This document shows positions 48,320 through 56,213 of a stretch of 64,000 nucleotides of DNA, piece by piece (the stretch's first letter is position 1; each line of letters opens with the position of its first letter). The position numbers and the translations under genes are program-made. Below the pieces are notes generated by a model that ran no database searches, was not told the origin of the DNA, and saw nothing but the letters and a program-made list of their open reading frames with translations. Source of the DNA: Janthinobacterium sp. TB1-E2 (GTDB lineage Bacteria > Pseudomonadota > Gammaproteobacteria > Burkholderiales > Burkholderiaceae_D); contig NZ_CP142523.1 in NCBI RefSeq assembly GCF_036885605.1, positions 2,666,001 through 2,730,000 on the forward strand, in the 5' to 3' direction.

Positions 48320-49524
48320 AGACCAGAAACCTGACTCTCGTGCTGGCCGGGCTGGCCATGCTGGGCCCGTTCGCCACCGATACCTTCTTGCCGTCGTTTC
48401 CCGCAATCGGCACGCATTTCGACGTCAGCAGCGTGCTGGTGCAGCAGACCCTGAGCATCTACCTGGCCGCCTATGCCTTCATGACCTTGTTCTACGGCAC
48501 CTTGTCCGACTCGTTTGGCCGCCGTCCCGTGATCCTCGCTTCCCTGCTGATCTTTGCGGCCGGCTCCATCGGTGCCGCGTTCGCGCCCAGCTTTGGCTGG
48601 CTGCTGTTCTTCCGCGGCATGCAGGGCGCCTCGGCCGGGGCGGGCAGGGTGATCGGCCAAGCCATCGTGCGCGACAGCCTGTCGGGCGCGGCCGCGCAAA
48701 AGATGCTGGCCAATATCATGATGGTGTTCGGCATCGCGCCCGCCATCGCCCCCATTATCGGCGGCTGGCTGCATGTGGCCTACGGCTGGCAATCGACGTT
48801 CGTGTTCACTTTTTCCGTCACCGTGCTGCTGTTGCTGGCCTGCCTGAAAGGCTTGCCGGAAAGTTTGGCTGTCGAGCAACGCCAATCTTTTCACCCAGGC
48901 AACATCGCGCGCAATTACTGGCTGGCCTTGCGCCATCGGGCGTTCCTGCTGCGTTCGCTGGCCGTGGCCTTCGCCTTTGGCGGCTTCGCCCTGTACATCG
49001 CGTCGGCACCGCATTTTATTTTGGAACTGCTGCACCTGCCGGAAACGGCGTTTGGCTGGATGTTCATCCCCATGGTGGCCGGTCTTGTGCTGGGTTCTGC
49101 GCTGTCGGGCAGGCTGGCCCACGCGGTGAAAAGCACCGTGCTGGTGCGCTGGGGCTTGCTGGCCATGGCGGCCACGGGCGCGCTCAATATTGCTTACAAC
49201 CACTGGTTCGCGGCCAGCATCCCTTTCGCCGTCGTGCCCGTGATGCTGTATGCGTTCGGCATGTCGCTGGCCTTGCCGGGCATGACCATGTCGACGCTCG
49301 ACATATTCCCGCAGATGCGGGGCCTGGCCGCCTCCTTGCAAAACTTCGTGCAAATGCTGGTGTTTGCGCTGGTGTCCGGTTTTGTCGCACCATTGCTGTT
49401 CGACAGCGCATTCAAGCTGGCGCTGGGGCAAGCCTCGGCCGTGGTGCTGGCCGCGTTTTTCTGGTGGCTGGGTACGCGCCAGACCGCAGCGCACGGTGCT
49501 ACCGGGGTTGCCAAAGCGGCATGA
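48316..49524 (+). CDS. Bcr/CflA family MFS drug-efflux transporter
   Basis: A 402-residue, twelve-helix inner-membrane transporter. The first helix LGPFATDTFLPSFPAIG and the loop GTLSDSFGRRPVILASL are typical of the Bcr/CflA group, which exports drugs such as bicyclomycin or chloramphenicol. The substrate here is unknown. Translationally coupled to the TetR repressor. Confidence 0.92.
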   Translation: MKTRNLTLVLAGLAMLGPFATDTFLPSFPAIGTHFDVSSVLVQQTLSIYLAAYAFMTLFYGTLSDSFGRRPVILASLLIFAAGSIGAAFAPSFGWLLFFRGMQGASAGAGRVIGQAIVRDSLSGAAAQKMLANIMMVFGIAPAIAPIIGGWLHVAYGWQSTFVFTFSVTVLLLLACLKGLPESLAVEQRQSFHPGNIARNYWLALRHRAFLLRSLAVAFAFGGFALYIASAPHFILELLHLPETAFGWMFIPMVAGLVLGSALSGRLAHAVKSTVLVRWGLLAMAATGALNIAYNHWFAASIPFAVVPVMLYAFGMSLALPGMTMSTLDIFPQMRGLAASLQNFVQMLVFALVSGFVAPLLFDSAFKLALGQASAVVLAAFFWWLGTRQTAAHGATGVAKAA

Positions 49525-49645
49525 GCGGGGTTTGAAAAGGTAGGCATGCTTCCTGCTTTGTTACACTGTGACAATCAGACCCCTGCTGCGGCAGCGCAGC
49601 ACCCGCGTGGGTCTAAGCAGTTTTGCAACTTTACCTTTGGCTATC

Positions 49646-50992
49646 ATGCACTTGATTAACTCCAGTTTGAACCACGCCTTGCGCGTGCCGCTGGCTGCGG
49701 AAATCCACTCGCGGCCGTTTTTACAACTCGATGCCCCCGAGCTGATCACCCATCTGGCCGTGTATAAAGATGACAGCGCGGCGCCCGGTGCGTCGAATAT
49801 GGCGGCCCAGCACGCCACCTTGGCGGCCCTGTGTACGCATTTCGGCGTCACGCCCCCTAGCACCGAAGCCAAGTATTTTTATTACGACTTTGGCCGCTTC
49901 CGCCTGAAATGGGAATGCCACACGGAATTTGCCACGTTTACCTTTGCCGAGCATCCTGGTGCCGCCTTGCCCCTGGAAAAGGCATTCGAGCGCATGCCGC
50001 TGGAGCAATTGCCGCAGCAGTGGCTGGTGGGCTTGAAGGGCAAGCTGATGGTGGCGGCCCACGTGGTGCTCGAGCAGGCGACCGAGCCTGCCGAGATCTT
50101 CATGCAGGGCTTGTCGCGCGTGTTCGAGGGCAATACCCTGGCCGGCAGCAAAGTATTGCAGGGCGGAGAGTTGTGGACGGATTTCACGATCCAGTCCGAC
50201 GGTTTCAGCCGTTTCGTCATCCGCGACGCGGGCATGCGCTCGCAGCAGTCGGGCCGATTGGTACAGCGCGTGCTGGAAATCGAAACCTACCGCATGATGG
50301 CCTTGCTGGGCTTGCCCTACGCCATGCAGGCGGCGCCATCGCTGAACGCCATCGAAAACGAACTGGCGACCCTGGCCGCCGCCATGGTCGACACGGACGA
50401 CGCACCGGGCCTGGCCAAGACGGACGACGGCGTCTCCGAGCAAGGCTTGCTCGACCGCATCACGCGCCTGGCCGCCCGCATTGAAAAGCTGTCACTCGAC
50501 AATAGCTACCGTTTTTCCGCCTCGAAAGCCTACATGGGCCTCGTCAAGGCGCGCATCGACGAGTTGCGCGAAGTGCGTATCGAAGGCATCCCGACGGTCG
50601 AGGAATTCATGGACCGCCGCCTGACGCCGGCCATGAATACATGCGAAGCGATGGCCAGCCGCCAGGAAGCGATGGCGCAGCGCATTGCCAACACGAATGA
50701 CTTGCTGCGCACGCGCGTTGGCATCGTGCAGGAATTGCAGAACCGGCAAATCCTGCAATCGATGAACGCGCGCGCGGCACAGCAGCTGCGCTTGCAGCAA
50801 GCGGTGGAAGGCCTGTCGGTTGCCGCCATTTCCTATTATGTGATCGGCCTGTTCAGCTACACGGGCAAGGCGGCCAAGGTGATGGGGCTGCCCGTGAATC
50901 CGGAAATCCTCGTCGGTGCCCTGGTGCCGTTCGTGGCGGCCGCCGTCTGGCTGGGCCTGCGCCGCATGCACCACAAGCTGCACGCGGACTGA
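49646..50992 (+). CDS. DUF3422 family membrane protein
   Basis: A 448-residue protein. The N-terminal NHALRVPLAAEIHSRPF and the YFYYDFGRFRLKWECHTEF stretch (quoted in part) are the DUF3422 hallmark. The middle is helical with coiled-coil character, and two membrane segments lie near the C-terminus (about 395-415 and 425-443). Function is unknown. The ATG at 49646 fits the family start; upstream in-frame codons are not conserved-looking. Confidence 0.85.
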   Translation: MHLINSSLNHALRVPLAAEIHSRPFLQLDAPELITHLAVYKDDSAAPGASNMAAQHATLAALCTHFGVTPPSTEAKYFYYDFGRFRLKWECHTEFATFTFAEHPGAALPLEKAFERMPLEQLPQQWLVGLKGKLMVAAHVVLEQATEPAEIFMQGLSRVFEGNTLAGSKVLQGGELWTDFTIQSDGFSRFVIRDAGMRSQQSGRLVQRVLEIETYRMMALLGLPYAMQAAPSLNAIENELATLAAAMVDTDDAPGLAKTDDGVSEQGLLDRITRLAARIEKLSLDNSYRFSASKAYMGLVKARIDELREVRIEGIPTVEEFMDRRLTPAMNTCEAMASRQEAMAQRIANTNDLLRTRVGIVQELQNRQILQSMNARAAQQLRLQQAVEGLSVAAISYYVIGLFSYTGKAAKVMGLPVNPEILVGALVPFVAAAVWLGLRRMHHKLHAD

Positions 50993-51065
50993 ACAGGACG
51001 ACGCTGCGCTGTCATATTTGCTATCTTTCAACATTCGACCGTCAGGTGTTTTGAAAGGAAGTTGC

Positions 51066-52586
51066 GTGCTACCGAATGTTGGCGATGTTTACAGTGTGTT
51101 TTCGTCCGAGCTGCAGCAGTATGTGGCTTGCCAGGTCACCCGCATCAAGGATGCGTCCTCGTCCAGGCCCGTAGCTGCCGTGCTGGAGCTGGACTGGACC
51201 GGCGACGCCTTGCCCGATGCGGCGGCCGTGCAAGCCATGCGGCCGCTGCTGTGCGACTATTTCTTCTGGAATAATCGCCACGACCACTGCTATGCCACGG
51301 CAAACGTGCCGCCTGGCCATACCCTCGTGGGCAATATCGCGCCGCTGGTCGATGTGGAAGTCAACAGCTACCGCAGCGGCTGGAACGTGGGCGACAGCGT
51401 GCTGCGCCAGCGCAACTGGGAGCGCATCGACCCGTTGCGGCGCCAGCAATTCAAGGCCGCGTCGGACGAGCGTGAAGTAACCGTCGGCGGCCAGGTCTTG
51501 CGGCAGGACGCGACGAAAATCGATGACAGCGTCTTGCAGGCGCTGGGCGACATATCCGAGCTGGAGCAACTGCCTTGCCTGATGTCGATCGAGACCTGCG
51601 AAGGCACGCAAGCCTTGATCGAGTTTATCCAGGGCAACCCCTTCATCAATGAGCTGCAGTGGCAGTCATCGACGGTGCATGCGCTCGATTTCAGCGGCAG
51701 CGGCTTGAGCCGGCTGATCCTGCAACCCGATGGCGTTACCAGCCTGGTCTTGAACAAAGGCTTGAGCCTGCTCGCGTTGCGCGGCGCGCCATCGCCGGCG
51801 CTGCGCATCGACGATGGCGCCGATGGCCGCCATCTGACACTGCAGTGCACGCAGACGCTGCCGCCGTTCCACGGCATCGAGCAACTGGGCGGCCTGTCGC
51901 TGGTCAGCATGAAAGAGGTCGACCTGGCGCAAGTGGCGCGGCGATTTCCCCATCTGACGGCATTGCGTATCTGGGGCAAGCCGGGGCTGGCGTCGCACAT
52001 GGCCAGCCTGGCGCAACTGAGCCAGCTGCGGATGTTCACCGCCTATGACCTGTTCGGTTACACGGCGGAGGAGTTTCCATCGGCCACGCAATTGCCGCAG
52101 CTATCGGCCTTGTGGCTGACCAGCTTGCCCGCCGATGTGGCCAAGGCCATCAAGGCCGGCTACAAGAGGGCGGCGGCGCTGGGACTGGACTTGTCGGTGA
52201 CCAAGGCGCGCAAGCCGGAATGGCTGGCGGACAACCTGCTCAACCCCTTCCGCGACTGGGATGGCCGCGAACATATTTCTCCTGCGTATGCGAAAAAGGC
52301 GGCGCTGGCCTACAAGAACATGCTGGCCGTGACGCGCGGCATCGATGCCGCCATGGACGCGACGGCGGCTGCCGCCGCGCTGGAGGCGATGGTCGCCGCC
52401 TATGTCGATGTATTCAACAAGATCGAGCAGCGCGCGAGCATCATCGAGACGGTCGAGCGCGAGGAAATCTACTCGGTGCTGGCGGAGCTGCTGGTGCAGC
52501 TGCGGCAGCAATTGGGCGGGCAGGGGGCGGCGCTCGTCGATGAGGCGGCGTTGCTGGACTTGTTCGACCGCTTGCGCGAATTTTAG
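51066..52586 (+). CDS. Leucine-rich-repeat-like protein with immunity-type N-terminus
   Basis: A 506-residue soluble protein. The start is GTG at 51066, chosen because AAGGAAG lies 6 bases upstream. Residues about 1-125 (VGDVYSVFSSELQQYVACQV) resemble the Imm26-like immunity fold; this is tentative. Residues about 200-370 show leucine periodicity (GLSRLILQ, VTSLVLNKGLSLLALRG, LSALWLTSLP), as in leucine-rich repeats. The C-terminus (about 420-506) is helical. It lies 73 bp after the DUF3422 gene. No toxin gene is adjacent. Confidence 0.7.
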   Translation: MLPNVGDVYSVFSSELQQYVACQVTRIKDASSSRPVAAVLELDWTGDALPDAAAVQAMRPLLCDYFFWNNRHDHCYATANVPPGHTLVGNIAPLVDVEVNSYRSGWNVGDSVLRQRNWERIDPLRRQQFKAASDEREVTVGGQVLRQDATKIDDSVLQALGDISELEQLPCLMSIETCEGTQALIEFIQGNPFINELQWQSSTVHALDFSGSGLSRLILQPDGVTSLVLNKGLSLLALRGAPSPALRIDDGADGRHLTLQCTQTLPPFHGIEQLGGLSLVSMKEVDLAQVARRFPHLTALRIWGKPGLASHMASLAQLSQLRMFTAYDLFGYTAEEFPSATQLPQLSALWLTSLPADVAKAIKAGYKRAAALGLDLSVTKARKPEWLADNLLNPFRDWDGREHISPAYAKKAALAYKNMLAVTRGIDAAMDATAAAAALEAMVAAYVDVFNKIEQRASIIETVEREEIYSVLAELLVQLRQQLGGQGAALVDEAALLDLFDRLREF

Positions 52587-52597
52587 TTTTTCACGAG

Positions 52598-52631
52598 CTA
52601 GAAAAAAAGTTCTAGACATCGAGTTCTAGAA
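52598..52631. promoter_or_regulatory. Operators for the BlaI-type repressor
   Basis: CTAGAA-N6-TTCTAG (52598-52615) and TTCTAGAA (52624-52631), with the two AGTTCTAGA copies 14 bp apart. They overlap the promoter. Palindromic or repeated sites over the promoter are the usual arrangement for BlaI/MecI repressors. Confidence 0.65.
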
Positions 52632-52641
52632 TCGGTATTCT
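52613..52641 (+). promoter_or_regulatory. Promoter of the beta-lactam response cluster
   Basis: TAGACA (one mismatch to TTGACA), a 17-bp spacer and TATTCT. The predicted start is about 52648, which is the repressor's ATG, so the message may be leaderless. The -35 overlaps the first operator arm. Confidence 0.5.
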
Positions 52642-52647
52642 GGCGGC

Positions 52648-53040
52648 ATGTTAAAAAATACCTCCACTCCCCATCCCACGGCCGCCGAACTGGACCTGCT
52701 GCGCATCTTGTGGCAGCGCGGTCCGTCCGACGCCCGCGCCGTGTATGACGCCCTGGCCGCCGAGCGCGCCGACGCCAGTTACGCCACCGTGCTGCGCCAA
52801 TTGCAGCTGATGCATGGCAAGGGCTTGCTGAGCCGCGATGAAAGCCAGCGTCCCCAGCTGTATGCGGCCGTCGAAGCGCAGGAAAAGTTACAGACCAGCT
52901 TGCTCAAGGACTTGATCGGCAAGGTGTTTTCCGGTTCCGGCAAGGCGCTCGTGCTGACGGCGCTGCGCGAGCACGTGAGCGACGCGGAACGCTTGGAAAT
53001 TGAAAAAATCCTGCGCAGCAAGGACGGCGGCGCGCCATGA
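52648..53040 (+). CDS. blaI: BlaI/MecI/CopY family transcriptional repressor
   Basis: A 130-residue winged-helix repressor. The pattern ELDLLRILWQRGPSDARAVYDALAA and TVLRQLQLMHGKGLLSRDE (both quoted in part) is typical of the family, and a C-terminal dimerisation tail follows. BlaI dimers are cleaved by the partner metalloprotease when beta-lactams are sensed. It overlaps the next gene by 4 bases. No Shine-Dalgarno site precedes the ATG, which fits a leaderless start. Confidence 0.9.
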   Translation: MLKNTSTPHPTAAELDLLRILWQRGPSDARAVYDALAAERADASYATVLRQLQLMHGKGLLSRDESQRPQLYAAVEAQEKLQTSLLKDLIGKVFSGSGKALVLTALREHVSDAERLEIEKILRSKDGGAP

Positions 53041-54794
53041 ACCTGGACATGGGCTTGGGCGTTGAGTTGGGCAAGCTTGTCCCTGCGCTGGGCTGGGTGC
53101 TGCTGTATTTTGTCTGGCAGGGCGTGATCGTCGGCGCCGTTTCCGCCGTCCTGCTGTGGCTGCTGCGCGACGCCAGCGCGCGCTGGCGCTATGCCGTCTG
53201 CGCGCTGGCCCTAGTGCTGTGCCTGTGTATTCCCTCGCTCCACCTGCTGTCTCTGCTGGTCGGCACATCGCCAGCCCAGCTGCCGGTGGACGCGCCGCCC
53301 GCCTGGCGCGCCGCGCTGCAAGCGTGGATGCCGGCCCTGGTGCTGGCCTGGAGCGCCGGCGTCGGCCTGATGAGCTTGCGGCTGTGCCTGGGCTTGGCGT
53401 GGGTCGGCAAGCTGCGCCGCCAGGCCGTGGCCGCCCCGGCCATCTGGCAGGCGCGCCTCGATGCGCTGGCCCTGCGCATGGGCTTGCACCGGCGGCCGCC
53501 GCTCAAGCTGCATGCGGGCCTGGCCAGTCCTGTGACGGTAGGCTTTTGGCGCCCCGTCATCCTGCTGCCGGCCGCCTTGCTGAGCGGCATGCCCGTCGCC
53601 TTGCTCGAAGCGCTGCTGGCGCATGAACTGGCCCACGTGCGGCGCTGGGATTACCTGGTCAACCTGCTGCAAAGCGTGGCCGAGGCACTGCTGTTTTTTC
53701 ACCCTGTCGTCTGGTGGCTGTCGGCGCGCATGCGGGCCGAGCGCGAACAGGTGGCCGATGCCCTGGCTGCGCAAGCGCTGCAGGATCCGCAGCGGCTGGC
53801 CACGGCGCTGCATGCCTTGTCCCTGCAGACGGCGGCGCCGCAGCACTCCGGCTTGCTGATGTCGGCCCGGGGCGGGGCGTTGCTCACGCGCATAGAACGC
53901 TTGATGGCGCCCGGCCTTGACACCGGCAGCTGGAAGATGGCCGTGCCCGCATTGCTGCTGGCTTGCGCCACCTTGCTGCTGCAGACGCAAGGCAAGCCCG
54001 AAGTCAGCGGGGCGACCCTGGCTGAAGCCGCCGCCGGCATGCTGGACTTGCCCGTCAGCGCCAAACACATGCTGGTGTTCGATGACGCCAGCGGCAAGGT
54101 GCTGATGGCGAAAGACGCGGACGCCGTCGTGCCCATCGCCTCGATCACCAAGCTGATGACGGCCATGGTGGTGCTCGACGCGGGGCAGGATCATGATGAG
54201 CAGGTACGCATCGTGCGCGCCGATGGCGAGGCGTCCTTGCAGCGCCACAGCCTGCTGGCCGATGGCGTGGCCGTGTCGCGCGGCGCGCTGTTGCAACTGG
54301 CGCTGCTGCCGTCCGAAAACCGCGCCGCCGCCGCGCTGGCGCGCACCTATCCGGGCGGCAGCGCGGCTTTTAATGACGCCTTGCAAGCGAAGATCCGCAG
54401 CCTGGGCTTGCGCCACACCACCTTGCTGGACCCCGTCGGCAGTTCGCCCGCGAATACGTCCACGGCCAGCGAGGTGGCGAAGATCGTCGCGGCCGCCGCG
54501 CGCTATCCGGACATCGCGCGCATCACCAGCCACCCGCAAGCGAGCGTGGCCGTCAATGGCAAGACACGTACCTTGCACAACACCAACCCGCTTGTCGGTG
54601 GCAAGGGCTGGGACATTGTGCTGTCCAAGACGGGCAGCAGCCACGAGGCGGGCAGCTGCCTGAGCATGCGCATGCGCAGCGGCGGCAAGCACGTCACCGT
54701 GGTACTGCTGGACGCCGATGGCGCACAGCGCCGCTCGCTCGACGCGGGACACATCCGCGACACCCTGGCCGACAGGACCGGCCGCATGCATTGA
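53037..54794 (+). CDS. BlaR1-like M56 metalloprotease fused to an S11 D-Ala-D-Ala peptidase domain
   Basis: A 585-residue inner-membrane protein. Residues about 1-320 are a BlaR1/MecR1-type M56 domain: four hydrophobic segments (about 15-42, 52-75, 98-122, 302-316) and the zinc motif HELAH at 196-200. Residues about 335-585 are a periplasmic serine peptidase of the PBP7/S11 type with all three motifs: SITK (Ser369, Lys372), SEN (426-428) and KTG (531-533). Canonical BlaR1 has a class D beta-lactamase-like sensor here instead. The S11 domain could be acylated by beta-lactam as the sensor, or be an active endopeptidase. Overlap with blaI and the downstream beta-lactamase fit a sensing role. Confidence 0.88.
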   Translation: MNLDMGLGVELGKLVPALGWVLLYFVWQGVIVGAVSAVLLWLLRDASARWRYAVCALALVLCLCIPSLHLLSLLVGTSPAQLPVDAPPAWRAALQAWMPALVLAWSAGVGLMSLRLCLGLAWVGKLRRQAVAAPAIWQARLDALALRMGLHRRPPLKLHAGLASPVTVGFWRPVILLPAALLSGMPVALLEALLAHELAHVRRWDYLVNLLQSVAEALLFFHPVVWWLSARMRAEREQVADALAAQALQDPQRLATALHALSLQTAAPQHSGLLMSARGGALLTRIERLMAPGLDTGSWKMAVPALLLACATLLLQTQGKPEVSGATLAEAAAGMLDLPVSAKHMLVFDDASGKVLMAKDADAVVPIASITKLMTAMVVLDAGQDHDEQVRIVRADGEASLQRHSLLADGVAVSRGALLQLALLPSENRAAAALARTYPGGSAAFNDALQAKIRSLGLRHTTLLDPVGSSPANTSTASEVAKIVAAAARYPDIARITSHPQASVAVNGKTRTLHNTNPLVGGKGWDIVLSKTGSSHEAGSCLSMRMRSGGKHVTVVLLDADGAQRRSLDAGHIRDTLADRTGRMH

Positions 54795-54804
54795 TACCCC
54801 CCCC

Positions 54805-54833
54805 GGGCGCGCCAGTGCGGGCGCCCTTTTTTT
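54805..54833 (+). terminator. Intrinsic terminator between the sensor gene and the beta-lactamase
   Basis: Stem GGGCGC/GCGCCC with a ten-base loop and seven T, starting 10 bases after the sensor stop. The beta-lactamase ribosome site begins only 8 bases after the T-run, so no promoter fits between them. Confidence 0.7.
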
Positions 54834-54850
54834 ACACTCTGGAGATGAAG

Positions 54851-55813
54851 ATGACACTATTGGCGAAGTTGATGCTGGCTACGGTTGCGACCATGGCGGC
54901 TGGTACGGGGCAGGCGAAGACGCCGGCGACTGTGCAGGATAAACCGGTTAATTGCGACAATTGCAAGGAATGGAACGCGCCCGTCAAGCCGTTCAATGTC
55001 TTTGGCAATACCTGGTATGTGGGCACGGCCGGCCTGTCGGCCGTGCTGGTGACGAGTCCGCAAGGCCATATCCTGCTCGATGGCGCGCTGCCGCAATCGG
55101 CGCCGTTGATCATCGCAAACATCAAGGGGCTGGGCTTTCGCATCGAGGACGTGAAATACATCCTCAATTCCCACGCGCATTGGGACCATGCGGGCGGCAT
55201 TGCCGCGCTGCAGCGGGCCAGCGGCGCCACCGTGATGGCCAGCGCGGCGGCCGCCCCCGTGCTGCAAAGCGGCACCAATGGCAAGGACGATCCGCAATAC
55301 CAGGCCGATCCCGTCGTGCATGTGGCCAAGGTAAGCAAGGTCAGCCTGGTGGGTGAGGGCGATACCGTCAAGGTTGGACCGTTGACCCTGACTGCCCACA
55401 TGACGCCGGGCCACACCCCCGGCGGCACGACGTGGACGTGGACGTCATGCGAAGGCCAGCGCTGCCTGGACGTCGTGTATGCGGATAGCTTGAACCCATA
55501 TGCGAGCGGCGATTTCCGTTATACGGGCAAAGGCGCGGGCAAAGGCGGCACGCCCGATATTTCGGCCTCGTTCGAAGCGAGCATCGCCAAGGTGGCTGCC
55601 TTGCCATGCGACATCATCATCCCCGTGCATCCGGGTACGACCGACGTGCTGGGCAAGGCCGCCAGGCGCAGCGGATCGGACAATCCCCTGATCGACGCCA
55701 GCGCCTGCCGCGCCTATGCGGCCGAAGCGGGCGGCTTGCTGGCCAAGCGCCTGGCGAAAGAGCGGGGCGCGCCTGCGCCTCTCGACGCCAAGGGCGCGGC
55801 GCACGCGCATTAA
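54851..55813 (+). CDS. bla: Subclass B3 metallo-beta-lactamase (THIN-B-like)
   Basis: A 320-residue periplasmic zinc hydrolase with a signal peptide (to about residue 22). The B3 zinc ligands are present: His108, His110, Asp112 and His113 in SHAHWDHAGG, His188 in PGHTPGG, and His260 in PVHPG. It should hydrolyse a wide range of beta-lactams including carbapenems; THIN-B of J. lividum is the expected relative. The ATG at 54851 has GGAG at a 6-base distance; the ATG at 54845 touches that site. It follows the repressor-sensor pair and probably is its target. Confidence 0.93.
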   Translation: MTLLAKLMLATVATMAAGTGQAKTPATVQDKPVNCDNCKEWNAPVKPFNVFGNTWYVGTAGLSAVLVTSPQGHILLDGALPQSAPLIIANIKGLGFRIEDVKYILNSHAHWDHAGGIAALQRASGATVMASAAAAPVLQSGTNGKDDPQYQADPVVHVAKVSKVSLVGEGDTVKVGPLTLTAHMTPGHTPGGTTWTWTSCEGQRCLDVVYADSLNPYASGDFRYTGKGAGKGGTPDISASFEASIAKVAALPCDIIIPVHPGTTDVLGKAARRSGSDNPLIDASACRAYAAEAGGLLAKRLAKERGAPAPLDAKGAAHAH

Positions 55814-55818
55814 GTTTT

Positions 55819-56142
55819 TTACTCTGCCGCCTGGCGCTGTTTGTGCAGGCGTTTGACGAACACCGTCATTTCCTTGACGGCTTGCAGGTCGCCTTGCTGC
55901 TGGGCCACTGTCACGCCGGTGGTCCACGCGGCCTGCGCTTCGTCCAGCCGGCCCAGCTGGTGCAAGGCCTTGCCCAGCAGTTTCCAGGCGGCGGAATAGC
56001 CGGGCTGCTGCACGGTGGCTTGCGCCAGGTGCAGGGCTGCTTGTTCGGCGTCATGGTCTTTCAGGCAGGCATCTCCCAGGCCAAAGCGCAGCAGCGCGTT
56101 GTCGCGCCCCTGCGCCAGCAGTTTTTCCAGCTTTTCACGCAT
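55819..56142 (-). CDS. TPR-like repeat protein
   Basis: A 107-residue helical protein with about two and a half tetratricopeptide repeats (LRFGLGDACLKDHDAEQAALHLAQA; AWKLLGKALHQLGRLDEAQAAW, both quoted in part). TPR proteins act as protein-binding scaffolds; the partner is unknown. The ATG at 56142 has GGAG 6 bases upstream. A 14-bp inverted repeat lies directly before that ribosome site. It converges on the beta-lactamase gene. Confidence 0.75.
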   Translation of the reverse strand: MREKLEKLLAQGRDNALLRFGLGDACLKDHDAEQAALHLAQATVQQPGYSAAWKLLGKALHQLGRLDEAQAAWTTGVTVAQQQGDLQAVKEMTVFVKRLHKQRQAAE

Positions 56143-56151
56143 CAAGAGCTC

Positions 56152-56185
56152 CGTTAATATGCAAGTTTATTCTTGCATATTAACG
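56152..56185. promoter_or_regulatory. Perfect 14-bp inverted repeat upstream of the TPR gene
   Basis: Arms CGTTAATATGCAAG and CTTGCATATTAACG with loop TTTATT. On the minus strand the 3' arm ends in the CGGAG ribosome site of the TPR gene. It is AT-rich in a GC-rich genome. It could be an operator or a hairpin in the mRNA leader; no T-run follows. Confidence 0.7.
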
Positions 56186-56213
56186 TTTCCTCTTGCAAGT
56201 AACAAGCCCGCGT

